Source of the DNA: Brachycybe producta
Lineage: Eukaryota > Arthropoda > Diplopoda > Playtdesmida > Andrognathidae
Direction of reading: 5' to 3'
Assembly: GCA_036925085.1 (NCBI GenBank)
Contig: JAUPFP010000015.1
Span: forward strand, 4,740,205 to 4,804,204
Length of the DNA stretch: 64,000 bases
Under the pieces are notes generated by a model. It saw only the letters and a list, made by a program, of their open reading frames with translations, ran no database searches and was not told the DNA's origin. Below are positions 1-8,891 of the stretch, in pieces. Each line of letters starts with the position of its first letter. The stretch's first letter is position 1. The position numbers and the translations under genes were made by a program.

Positions 1-549
1 CATCACTGCATTCCAGACTTTACTGGGAATGCATCAAATCCAAAATTTCCATTCCCGCTCGTCTGGTTCACTTGCTATGAATTTTCAAAGTTACAGATAA
101 ATGAGCAAGCATAGACACTTCAATGACGCCCAATTTGAACTGGTGTAACTTTTGAAGCGTGCATTGCACACTGGAAATGAAGACATCACTGCATTCCAGA
201 CTTTACTGGGAATGCATCAAATCCAACATTTCCATTCCCGCTCGTCTGGTTCACTTGCTATGAATTTTCAAAGTTACAGATAAATGAGCAAGCATAGACA
301 CTTCAATGACGCCCAATTTGAACTGGTGTAACTTTTGAAGCGTGCATTGCACACTGGAAATGAAGACATCACTGCATTCCAGACTTTACTGGGAATGCAT
401 CAAATCCAACATTTCCATTCCCGCTCGTCTGGTTCACTTGCTATGAATTTTCAAAGTTACAGATAAATGAGCAAGCATAGACACTTCAATGACGCCCACT
501 TCGAACTGGTGTAACTTTTGAAGCGTGCATTGCACACTGGAAATGAAGA

Positions 550-1066
550 CATCACTGAATTCCAGGCTGCTCTTGCAATGTGATGCATCCAAAATTTCAA
601 TTCCCGCTCGTCTGTTTCACTTGCAATGAATTTTTGAAGTTATATAAATATTCCAAGAGGTCCAGAGTATGGTCCATGAATATTTTCAAAAAATGACAAG
701 AAATGAGTCTTTCAGATGCCCTGAAAAGCACCGAAATGAACTCAGGAGGGCCCAACAAATTTCAGAAGACCATGAAAACCCATAAATTCAAAAAAGTAAA
801 AATTGTCAAAAAATGAAATTCTTCCAAGAGTCTACTCTTGGAAATTTTTCAAAAAACGGCCAAAACTGAAAGTCTTCTAGATGCCTTGAAAAGCATTGAA
901 ATGAACTCAGGAGGGCCCAACAGACTTCAGATGACTATAAAAACCGTAAACCACTTGCAATGAATTTTCGAAGTTACAAATCCATGAGCAAGCATAGACA
1001 CTTCAATGACGCCCACTTCGAACTGGTGTAACTTTTGAAGCGTGCATTGCACACTGGAAATGAAGA
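550..1066 (+). repeat. Satellite long unit, subfamily L1 (type example)
   Basis: A 517-bp variant of the 183-bp monomer, used here as the reference copy. It starts with CATCACTGAATTCCAGGCTG instead of CATCACTGCATTCC. It contains a 334-bp insert bounded by two copies of CACTTGCAATGAATTTT (about 618 and 952). The insert is itself a diverged dimer of about 167 bp: the segment around GATGCCCTGAAAAGCACC (715) recurs as GATGCCTTGAAAAGCATT (880). A perfect 10-bp inverted repeat, TTCCAAGAGT / ACTCTTGGAA with a 2-nt centre, lies at 822-843. L1 is marked by CTGTTTCAC, GTTATATAAAT, AAGCATTGAAATG and ACTATAAAAACC. Confidence 0.93.
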
Positions 1067-2412
1067 CATCACTGCATTCCAGACTTTACTGGGAATGCAT
1101 CAAATCCAACATTTCCATTCCCGCTCGTCTGGTTCACTTGCTATGAATTTTCAAAGTTACAGATAAATGAGCAAGCATAGACACTTCAATGACGCCCAAT
1201 TTGAACTGGTGTAACTTTTGAAGCGTGCATTGCACACTGGAAATGAAGACATCACTGCATTCCAGACTTTTCTGGGAATGCATCAAATCCAAAATTTCCA
1301 TTCCCGCTCGTCTGGTTCACTTGCTATGAATTTTCAAAGTTACAGATAAATGAGCAAGCATAGACACTTCAATGACGCCCAATTTGAACTGGTGTAACTT
1401 TTGAAGCGTGCATTGCACACTGGAAATGAAGACATCACTGCATTCCAGACTTTTCTGGGAATGCATCAAATCCAAAATTTCCATTCCCGCTCATCTGGTT
1501 CACTTGCTATGAATTTTCAAAGTTACAGATAAATGAGCAAGCATAGACACTTCAATGACGCCCAATTTGAACTGGTGTAACTTTTGAAGCGTGCATTGCA
1601 CACTGGAAATGAAGACATCACTGCATTCCAGACTTTACTGGGAATGCATCAAATCCAACATTTCCATTCCCGCTCGTCTGGTTCACTTGCTATGAATTTT
1701 CAAAGTTACAGATAAATGAGCAAGCATAGACACTTCAATGACGCCCACTTCGAACTGGTGTAACTTTTGAAGCGTGCATTGCACACTGGAAATGAAAACA
1801 TCACTGAATTCCAGGCTGCTCTTGCAATGTGATGCATCCAAAATTTCAATTCCCGCTCGTCTGTTTCACTTGCAATGAATTTTTGAAGTTATATAAATAT
1901 TCCAAGAGGTCCAGAGTATGGTCCATGAATATTTTCAAAAAATGACAAGAAATGAGTCTTTCAGATGCCCTGAAAAGCACCGAAATGAACTCAGGAGGGC
2001 CCAACAAATTTCAGAAGACCATGAAAACCCATAAATTCAAAAAAGTAAAAATTGTCAAAAAATGAAATTCTTCCAAGAGTCTACTCTTGGAAATTTTTCA
2101 AAAAACGGCCAAAACTGAAAGTCTTCTAGATGCCTTGAAAAGCATTGAAATGAACTCAGGAGGGCCCAACAGACTTCAGATGACTATAAAAACCGTAAAC
2201 CACTTGCAATGAATTTTCGAAGTTACAAATCCATGAGCAAGCATAGACACTTCAATGACGCCCACTTCGAACTGGTGTAACTTTTGAAGCGTGCATTGCA
2301 CACTGGAAATGAAGACATCACTGCATTCCAGACTTTTCTGGGAATGCATCAAATCCAAAATTTCCATTCCCGCTCGTCTGGTTCACTTGCTATGAATTTT
2401 CAAAGTTACAGA

Positions 2413-2416
2413 TAAA
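2413..2416. repeat. Target-site duplication, left copy (TAAA)
   Basis: The uninterrupted satellite reads ACAGATAAATGAGC. On the left it reads ACAGATAAA followed by the LTR terminus TGTAAG, and on the right the LTR terminus CTAACA is followed by TAAATGAGC. TAAA is therefore duplicated. A 4-bp duplication is usual for Ty3/gypsy integration. It sits at monomer offset 98-101. Confidence 0.9.
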
Positions 2417-2425
2417 TGTAAGTTT

Positions 2426-2460
2426 CCGTTTTCACGGCTATCACAGTGGTGTTCTGTGAT
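2426..2460 (-). promoter_or_regulatory. Paired hairpins at the U5 end of the 3' LTR
   Basis: Two adjacent inverted repeats near the LTR edge: CCGT-tttc-ACGG at 2426-2437 and ATCACAG-(7 nt)-CTGTGAT at 2440-2460. The equivalent copy in the 5' LTR (19642-19676) would place them just before the PBS in genomic RNA, where retroelement leaders often fold. Function is inferred. Confidence 0.45.
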
Positions 2461-2617
2461 TCCCCTTTCAGCCAAATAGTACCTATTGGGTTTAGGGTTC
2501 GACCCTCCCAGCCAATGAAGGCTTATGTAGGGAATGGGTTTTGTAGTTTATCAGTGAGTGGTAGTAATTTTTTAATTTTCTTGGACTGGGCCTAATAAAG
2601 ATAACAAGAGTTGTTAA

Positions 2618-2628
2618 CCTTACCTTAG
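2618..2628 (-). other. U5 splice-donor-like sequence, 3' LTR copy
   Basis: Sense CTAAG|GTAAGG, identical to the candidate donor at 19839 in the 5' LTR. In this LTR it lies downstream of all genes and is probably unused. Confidence 0.3.
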
Positions 2629-2725
2629 ATGGCTTCTTGTTGTCTTCGGAGAATTATAGCTTCGTGAAAACACTTTCCTGGTCTCAGACTCAAAATCCAA
2701 ATTACATGAAAAACCAACTCCTAGG

Positions 2726-2731
2726 TTTATT
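2726..2731 (-). terminator. Candidate polyadenylation signal AATAAA in the 3' LTR
   Basis: TTTATT on the plus strand gives AATAAA in the sense direction. If used, R would end roughly at 2695-2715, leaving a U5 of about 280-300 nt. The choice is tentative: other AATAAA sites exist in this AT-rich LTR and no transcription start could be fixed. Confidence 0.35.
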
Positions 2732-2740
2732 TCTCAAAAC

Positions 2741-3140
2741 ACTTCACAAACTCAACTCAAAACAACTCTAAGTCCAAATGACTTCACAAACTCAATTCAA
2801 AATAATTCTAAGTCTAAATGACTTCACAAACTCAATTCAAAATAATTCTAAATCCAAATGACTTCACAAACTCAATTCAAAATAATTCTAAGTCCAAATG
2901 ACTTCACAAACTCAATTCAAAATAATTCTAAATCCAAATGATTTCACAAACTCAATTCAAAATAATTCTAAGTCTAAATGACTTCACAAACTCAATTCAA
3001 AATAATTCTAAGTCCAAATGACTTCACAAACTCAATTCAAAATAATTCTAAGTCCAAATGACTTCACAAACTCAATTCAAAATAATTCTAAGTCCAAATG
3101 ACTTCACAAACTCAATTCAAAATAATTCTAAGTCCTATTC
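2741..3140 (-). repeat. 40-bp minisatellite inside the 3' LTR, 10 units
   Basis: Ten exact-length 40-bp units, each starting ACTTCACAAACTCAATTCAA in plus orientation. Unit 1 is diverged (CTCAACTCAAAACAACTC). Units 3 and 5 end AAATCCAAATG, unit 6 starts ATTTCAC, and unit 10 runs into CTATTC. The AAATCC variants do not occur in the 5' LTR array. Confidence 0.95.
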
Positions 3141-4261
3141 TTTAAATTTCTTCTAAGTCTCATCCTCTAAATTTCTTCTAAGTTCTTTCTTCTTTCTTTT
3201 TACTAAATCTATAACATATGTCCTCTCTTCTAGAACTCCAATGTAGGACTCCCTCTAGAATACGATGTTCATCGCATCTTGTTTAGTCAGAAATGAATTT
3301 TAAGTATTCTGATTGGTTAGAATTAATTTTCTAAAATTAAAATAACCAATCGGTCAACTGGCTTTTGATCTTCTTCTACGAACATCTGCCTAATATGCAT
3401 CCGGTCGTAAAATTACAATTTGGATTTTTTATAAATTTTTTACGATCGTCGATACATACTGTTATTTCCATTAACCGTCATTTTCTATGAATTAGTATAG
3501 TTAACCTTTTAACTTTTCATCGAAAGTTTTAGTTTTCGGCAACTCATAACATTTCATTTGAATGACTAACATTCCCAATGTTCCTTTATTTGGTTTTCTA
3601 GGCCCTCCGAAATGTATTTCTATTTAAATACGATTTTGGCCCTTTTACCCCTACTCTGTTGAGAACCCTAACATCATACAACTCTTTCGCTACTTGTCGG
3701 TACCTCTTTTGGGTTATGTTTGACTTCACATATTGTTCCATTCATTTCATTATACTCATTCATAAGTTTCCTCTCTATAGTCTTCAATATACTCTATATA
3801 TTATTAACGGCCCTTTTCTTAATGTGTTGAGAACCTGTTATGTGCTTTACTTTTTCTTTTAAACTTTTTATTACTTTGCTGTTTTGCATATTGAAGAGAG
3901 TGTATGGTAAAAAGTATCTTGTTACACTTTTTCCATCCCTTCTTTCTTTTTATTTTTTTTCTATAATGACGTCATAATTATTTGTAAAACAGGTGGTCTT
4001 CTACCGTGTGAGTATGAAGTATAAACCATATGTTTTTCTTCTTTAAGTGTCACATTTAAACTTTTTCATTGTTCAACTTTACTTTTCTCTTATTTTACAC
4101 TCCACTAGGTAATCAGATTATATCAGGTTAATTAACCACTTCATCTATCTATCTATTACACTTTATAGTATGTTTTCCACTCTTTTCATTCTTTAATTAC
4201 ATTTAATTTTGTAAAAAAGTTTTTATTTAACATGGTACACTTATTTGGGCTCACCCTTCTA

Positions 4262-4560
4262 AAGTGTGTGTGGGTGGGTTTAGTCTTTCTATTTCCCCCC
4301 TCTCTTGTTTTCTTTAAAAACTTTTTATTACTTTTTACTTGTGTGGGTGGGTTTCTTTTTTGTTTCCCCCCTTTCTTTGACTTTCTTCTTGCTTCGTCAT
4401 TCTCTTATGGGTGGGTGGGTTTCTTTTACTTTTTTCAGCCTCTCCCTTTTTTGCCTCTGTTTACTATGAGTGTGTGTGTGTGGGTGTGATTCATTCATAC
4501 TTTATCCACCCCCTCTTTTACTACTACTTTCCCGCCATTTTTTATTTCCTCATTTTTTCT
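4262..4560 (-). repeat. Four degenerate GT/G-rich plus pyrimidine blocks in the 3' LTR
   Basis: A loose repeat of about 65-80 bp: a (GT)nGGGTGGGTTT-like head followed by C- and T-rich tracts such as CCCCCCTCTC. Heads lie near 4267, 4341, 4410 and 4469. The sense strand is purine-rich after CACCCAC boxes. The equivalent in the 5' LTR lies near 21643-21936. It could be a U3 regulatory array; no function is demonstrated. Confidence 0.5.
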
Positions 4561-4669
4561 TCTCTTTTTTACTTCTCTTTCATTGTTTCTCTTTCTAGCT
4601 CCGCCTCTTTCTCTTTTTACTTTATTTTAATTTTCTCTTTTACTAATTTCTGCCCCTCTTTCAAATTAT

Positions 4670-4708
4670 TGTTAGGTGTTGCTTTACTTATTTTTTCAAC
4701 ACCTAACA
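4670..4708 (-). repeat. Terminal 12-bp inverted repeat at the LTR edge (3' LTR)
   Basis: TGTTAGGTGTTG (4670-4681) and CAACACCTAACA (4697-4708) are perfect reverse complements around a 15-nt loop. The outer arm is the LTR terminus itself. The same arrangement is at 22046-22084. Confidence 0.85.
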
Positions 4709-4724
4709 TCCCTACCCCCTAAAA
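4709..4724 (-). promoter_or_regulatory. Polypurine tract (plus-strand primer site)
   Basis: The sense strand reads TTTTAGGGGGTAGGGA directly before the LTR terminus TGTTAGG. Position and composition are those of an LTR-retroelement PPT, where RNase H leaves the primer for second-strand synthesis. One T interrupts the purine run. Confidence 0.85.
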
Positions 4725-4970
4725 TGTTACTTCTCTTTATCAATGTCAATACAAAATCCCTTTCAATCCCTTTAATTAACTTTATGTTTATTAAGTGTGT
4801 ATAATCATATCTTGTATGATTTCTAAGTCAGCTCAGATTTTCTTGCTATCATCTTTGTGATATTTTATGCAAGGGAATTTCTTCCGAATCAATTTTCATT
4901 GGATCATTAAGACTTTACGTCTCACCAATATGATTCTGTCATCATTGCTGTTTTTTGTTTAGTATTCCTT

Positions 4971-5176
4971 TAGCCGACAGGATTATCTTCCATTATTTGG
5001 TCGACAGGATATACCCTTTTACATCATGTTTCCTATTTTCTCTTCACTTTACTTTTGCTTTGTCAACAGGATACTACTTCATTAGCCAACCGTTACATAG
5101 GTATTAGCATAATTTCTGCTTGGTTATATGGTCGACCGGATACACAGTCGATACAATTATATAGTCGACAGGATAT
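4971..5176 (+). repeat. Five copies of a motif complementary to the PBS
   Basis: On the plus strand, variants of GTCGACAGGATA occur near 4972 (GCCGACAGGATT), 5000 (GTCGACAGGATA), 5062 (GTCAACAGGATA), 5131 (GTCGACCGGATA) and 5163 (GTCGACAGGATA). The PBS, on the opposite strand, contains AGTCGACAGGAT. In the element's RNA these copies therefore read ATCCTGTCGAC, like the primer tRNA 3' end, and could pair with the PBS. Confidence 0.7.
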
Positions 5177-5340
5177 CTCCAATAATATATAAGTAATATT
5201 AAAATAAGCCTTGTTTTTGTTAGATAATCAGGATAATACTAATATAATACTAGTTTATAAGCAACATCATTCTATGTTCTATATATAAAGTCCACATATT
5301 TTCTTGTTTCCTTCGATATCAATTTCATCTTTGTTTCTTT

Positions 5341-5622
5341 ACTGTACCAATTCTATTTTCAAATTATTCTATGTTTTCTCTTCACTCTTCATTGGACATT
5401 AATTTCTTCATTTTTCTACTGTACCAATTCTATTTTCAAATTATTCTATGTTTTCCCTTCACTCTTCATTGGACATTAATTTCTTCATTTTTCTACTGTA
5501 CCAATTCTATTTTCAAATTATTCTATGTTTTCCCTTCACTCTTCATTGGACATTAATTTCTTCATTTTTCTACTGTACCAATTCTATTTTCAAATTATTC
5601 TATGTTTTCCCTTCACTCTTCA
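5341..5622 (-). repeat. 77-bp tandem repeat, about 3.7 copies
   Basis: Units starting ACTGTACCAATTCTATTTTC at 5341, 5418, 5495 and 5572 (last one partial). The copies are nearly identical; the first has TCTCTTC where the others have TCCCTTC. The unit length is not a multiple of 3, so the repeated plus-strand ORFs in it are artefacts. Confidence 0.93.
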
Positions 5623-6187
5623 CTCTCAAAAATGTTACATCCTAACCATCAAATCTAACCTAATAACACCTTAAATTTCACATCTAAAAACACACTATTT
5701 CCATTAAGTCTCTTCACACAAATAAGTTCAGAAATTCAGTCTTTCGTGCCATCACACTTGGTCATCTTTATATCTTCGTGATGCCTTTAATCATATGGAT
5801 TCCTGTGGTCTTCCACGCTGTCCATCTGCTGTCTTCTCTTAATTAGTCTCAGAAGTCTTGAATTCTCTCTTCATTGATGTCTTGATTCTTTTCATCTCTG
5901 ATGTCTTGAATTTTTTCCTTCTTTCCAACCTTTATGATGTTTAGAAATCATCCATGTTCATCTTTTTGTGTGATGTCATGGACTGATCTTTTCTTTGATG
6001 TCTTTCTTTAAACTGTTTTAGAAGTCTTTTTTGGTACATTTTCACAGATTTTATCACCTGGTAAAATGTCACAACTTCTACAGTATCGTTGTTGTAGATA
6101 ATTCTTCTCGATGTATATTATAGATGCAATATTGAGAAAATAATTTTCTCCCTTTCACTGTTGTTTCATAGTGAAAGATGAGTACAG

Positions 6188-7774
6188 TTATCTCATTCGC
6201 ATCATGCTGAGCACACATGAAAACACAAAACATGATCCTAATATACTTAGTCCGATCATGAACGGAGCGTAGAACATAGATCCCAAGCTTCCCAAAAAGT
6301 TTGGAAAGATTGATGAGAACGTAAATTCGTCGCCTGGAGAATATCCTCCAACAGATGTAACACGAGCATCGAAAGTTCTTTGAAGATTCAACTGTGGTTC
6401 TTCGAAGCATCCTTCAAATTTCTCGCACGACACTCCAACTCGCGATTGTAAACACACTTTATCGGAAATACATTTTTTACTAATCTGTATCTGTATATCA
6501 TATATTTTGGCACTAGTAGTGAGAGTGAGAGCTCTGGTACTCATAGGTATGTCTTCAAAGGTAATTGTTACTGTTCCTGGAAAACATGTGCTAATTGCTT
6601 CAATTTGCACTACTGCTAATATTGAGCAAGAATAACACCCCTGATGAGCTACTATTCTTAATATACGGGGACACACTCGAACTGTACTTAATATGACCTG
6701 ATAGTTTTCTACTATTAAATGTACTACTGCTGGGCTAGATACAATTAAAGAAGATTTCAATCGGCCTTCTTTGTCAACAAACACTTTATGATTCGTTAAT
6801 GCCATAGGTATTAGATTCCTTTTACTTTGCATCATTAATTCTAGATATGATTGTTGTTTCGTACAAGTCATTCGTGACTCAAAGAAACTACATTCTACCA
6901 TTCTTTTATCAAATAAAAAATCCTTTGATATGGCTTCACCAGCTTGTACATCCCCAATTTGGCCTCTATAGGGTCTTGAGAATTCTGCAGCTGTATCTAA
7001 ATAAGCTTCTGACCCATTCCCATGTTTGATTATCAAATGCTTGGAAATAATATCAGTTGCTTGATCAAAAACTCCAACTACTTCAACATATATTTGATCG
7101 GGCACTTCTTTTGCCGACCGGATTGCATATTTTGTCTCAGTATCATTATTCTTAATAGTCAATATTATTTTAGGGTGACACTTCATACTAGAAATTTTTC
7201 TTACTTCAAATACATTTTTATAATCAGGTTTCAAATACCATCGGAAATGATGACATGGTTGTCTACTGGCAATAAAACATGAAGTTCCAGAATCACCTGG
7301 AAAACAATCTGTTACTCCTGGCCAATCTAAAGCTTCTTTAGTTAACAATTCAAATTTGTAATCTGGGTGACAATGATCTCCCCATCCACAATACTTATTT
7401 TGAGGACATGCAATTTGATTTAAAGTGAATAGCTCGGTTGGAAATGTATAGTATAATCTTTCCGTTCGCCATTCACAATTTACACTTTCAAATCTTATTT
7501 CAACACTTGCAACATAGTTTTCTTGATGATCAGTTAGCCATAAACATGCAGTATACTCTAAATTGGTTAAAGTTACCTGTATTGATGTGGCTAGGGAACA
7601 TTTTTGTCCCTGATTCGTTTCTTGACATTCAGTAATTTGTGATTTTATCATTTCATGTTCTGTGCATTTCGCTTGTGCACTTGAAACCAAACTTAATAAA
7701 AATCTTATCAAAATTATTATAGTAATGACTGTTGGACTCAGGATACTATTTCTTGATAAAGTACCTGTTTCCAA
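6188..7774 (-). CDS. env: Envelope Gc-like glycoprotein (class II fusion type, phlebovirus-like); start unresolved
   Basis: Membrane glycoprotein frame of about 528 residues, resembling the Gc/G2 fusion glycoprotein of phleboviruses and of retroelement envelopes derived from them. Visible: a hydrophobic signal-like segment at about 15-32 ending AQA, a Cys-rich ectodomain with a CGWGDHC loop (129-135) that looks like a class II fusion loop followed by closely spaced Cys, then a C-terminal hydrophobic anchor (about 501-522) and a very short basic tail. The coordinate start is a TTG codon. The first in-frame ATG (7651) lies after the signal segment, so initiation at AUG would lose the signal. 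The frame is open back to 7810 and overlaps the end of the Gn-like frame by 20 nt, one base out of phase. Expression by recoding, by an unseen splice, or loss of function through an indel are all possible. Confidence 0.65.
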   Translation of the reverse strand: METGTLSRNSILSPTVITIIILIRFLLSLVSSAQAKCTEHEMIKSQITECQETNQGQKCSLATSIQVTLTNLEYTACLWLTDHQENYVASVEIRFESVNCEWRTERLYYTFPTELFTLNQIACPQNKYCGWGDHCHPDYKFELLTKEALDWPGVTDCFPGDSGTSCFIASRQPCHHFRWYLKPDYKNVFEVRKISSMKCHPKIILTIKNNDTETKYAIRSAKEVPDQIYVEVVGVFDQATDIISKHLIIKHGNGSEAYLDTAAEFSRPYRGQIGDVQAGEAISKDFLFDKRMVECSFFESRMTCTKQQSYLELMMQSKRNLIPMALTNHKVFVDKEGRLKSSLIVSSPAVVHLIVENYQVILSTVRVCPRILRIVAHQGCYSCSILAVVQIEAISTCFPGTVTITFEDIPMSTRALTLTTSAKIYDIQIQISKKCISDKVCLQSRVGVSCEKFEGCFEEPQLNLQRTFDARVTSVGGYSPGDEFTFSSIFPNFLGSLGSMFYAPFMIGLSILGSCFVFSCVLSMMRMR

Positions 7775-7790
7775 ATCATCATACTTATCT

Positions 7791-8879
7791 TTAACCTTTT
7801 TGACTATTTTTTACGGATCGACCACTAGCGACACCAATAACCATAGATACCTTTAAACACTTTTTTCCCATACGATATATAAACAATGAACACATAATAA
7901 ACCAAGATAATAAATTCCATAATGATTTCAACACTGCTTTGATATATAAAACAACAATACTAGTCATTAACATCAATAATATGATTATAGCATATGTTAG
8001 ATATGTTGGCATACATTGAATATTATAGACAAACTCATAACATAAAACACATTTTAATCTGTGACATATATCTTTACCTTCAATATGGAACTTTCCTTCC
8101 ATCATATGACCTTCTGTGGAAATGAAGATGATATGAAGGGTACCAGATTCCATACCAAATTCAGGATTTATAATAACCTGTTTCTTTTTTCCCACATGTA
8201 AACTTCTTTCTACTCCGTCTTTTCTAATTATAACTGTGCCTTCTGCACTTACTGTTATGACGGGATCATTAAATTTGATGAAGTTTACCCCTTCCTCAAT
8301 TTTGAACGTATCCATTCCCAATAAATTTCGCCCAATACGTTTTCTTTTCCTTCCATATTTTAACTCAGATGTGTTGAAGTAACATTCTCTATAAGATATT
8401 ATTTCAAATCCTTCTGATTCAATACCCTTTTTGTTCACATGTATTAATCTTGTATTTGCTCGAACTATTTCGCAATGACATTCTGTCTTCTTACTTGCGC
8501 ATTTTCTTGTGCTTTTGCAATATTGTTCTGTTCCTGAACAAGTATCATTTTTAGCACAACTACATGGCATTCCTCTATTTTGGCACTTATACATTTCACT
8601 GTTACCATTTGTTTCTTCTGTTTGCTTAACTTGAAATTCTACAGCTGATTCGCTTTTTCCCTCTTTACTTATTAATTTTGTAACCCATTTAACCATACAT
8701 TCTCTGCAACCATTTTGCGGGCACATTTTATCCGAATACGGTTCCGGACTGTTTATAACCGCTTCTTTGCAAACCTTTTCACCTTTCTTCCAATTACAAA
8801 TTTCGATGTCGTAATATTCCTGTCCCGTGACTGCTATCGTCCACAACAGCAAAATTCCAATCATCTTATCGAACGCCAT
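7791..8879 (-). CDS. env: Envelope Gn-like glycoprotein, N-terminal half of the env region
   Basis: 362 residues starting at a good ATG. N-terminal signal peptide (about 5-19, hydrophobic, cleavage near TGQ/E), then a Cys-rich ectodomain with clusters at 28-61 and 99-136. Possible N-glycosylation sites are NDT at 111 and NTS at 169. A strongly basic stretch at 177-181 (RKRKR) is a possible furin-type cleavage site. A transmembrane segment lies at about 293-313, followed by a second hydrophobic stretch at 320-335 and a short basic tail. This order (signal, ectodomain, anchor, tail, then an internal signal in the next frame) is that of a bunyavirus Gn-Gc precursor. Sequence similarity to any known Gn is not something I can assert. 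A splice acceptor 13 nt upstream of the ATG suggests translation from a spliced subgenomic RNA. Confidence 0.6.
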   Translation of the reverse strand: MAFDKMIGILLLWTIAVTGQEYYDIEICNWKKGEKVCKEAVINSPEPYSDKMCPQNGCRECMVKWVTKLISKEGKSESAVEFQVKQTEETNGNSEMYKCQNRGMPCSCAKNDTCSGTEQYCKSTRKCASKKTECHCEIVRANTRLIHVNKKGIESEGFEIISYRECYFNTSELKYGRKRKRIGRNLLGMDTFKIEEGVNFIKFNDPVITVSAEGTVIIRKDGVERSLHVGKKKQVIINPEFGMESGTLHIIFISTEGHMMEGKFHIEGKDICHRLKCVLCYEFVYNIQCMPTYLTYAIIILLMLMTSIVVLYIKAVLKSLWNLLSWFIMCSLFIYRMGKKCLKVSMVIGVASGRSVKNSQKG

Positions 8880-8891
8880 TTCTTCCTTTTA

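Larger units (their letters stand above)
1..2416 (+). repeat. Satellite array, left flank (183-bp monomers plus 517-bp long units)
   Basis: Tandem satellite DNA. Taking the phase that begins CATCACTG at base 1, 183-bp monomers start at 1, 184 and 367. A 517-bp long unit starts at 550, four monomers follow at 1067-1798, a second long unit starts at 1799, and a monomer starting at 2316 is cut after its base 101 by the retroelement. The lengths sum exactly to 2416. Each monomer carries an 11-nt inverted repeat, GTGCA-T-TGCAC. The only ORF here is a chance frame. Satellite identity is directly visible; a centromeric or pericentromeric location is inference. Confidence 0.97.
2417..4708 (-). repeat. 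3' LTR (left copy, 2292 bp)
   Basis: Direct repeat of 19633-22084. On the element's sense strand it begins TGTTAGGTGTTG at 4708 and ends AAACTTACA at 2417. It follows the polypurine tract directly. It is 160 bp shorter than the 5' LTR, which is exactly four units of the internal 40-bp array. I see no other difference by eye. The Phe-rich ORFs on its plus strand are artefacts of T-rich low-complexity sequence. Confidence 0.95.
4725..6187 (-). other. 3' untranslated region between env and the PPT
   Basis: About 1.46 kb with no convincing gene. It holds a cluster of GTCGACAGGAT-like motifs (4971-5176), a 77-bp tandem repeat (5341-5622), and a T-rich stretch at about 5840-6050 with several loose copies of GATGTCTTGAATT. 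A minus-strand frame at 6078-6410 overlaps the end of the envelope frame and looks like a shadow. Confidence 0.7.

Noticed and set aside
2176..2367. 63-residue minus-strand ORF in the satellite
   Set aside because: Chance frame within a long unit/monomer junction; other array copies are interrupted and there is no coding signature.
1..2416. CENP-B box in the satellite
   Set aside because: I looked for the TTCG....A..CGGG core in monomers and long units and did not find it.
3659..4722. Plus-strand Phe-rich ORFs of 67, 85 and 103 residues in the left LTR, repeated at 21035-22101
   Set aside because: They are antisense to the element, lie in T-rich low-complexity sequence, are duplicated only because the LTR is, and the last one changes its end at the LTR edge.
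4971..5176. tRNA-like fragments
   Set aside because: Only about 12 nt match the primer tRNA 3' end; no cloverleaf can be formed, so no tRNA gene is called.
5371..5645. 61- and 65-residue plus-strand ORFs with identical repeats
   Set aside because: Produced by the 77-bp tandem repeat, whose length is not a multiple of three; antisense to the element.
6078..6410. 110-residue minus-strand ORF overlapping the end of the Gc-like frame
   Set aside because: Mostly antiphase to the envelope frame, basic and Ile-rich without recognisable domains; best explained as a shadow.
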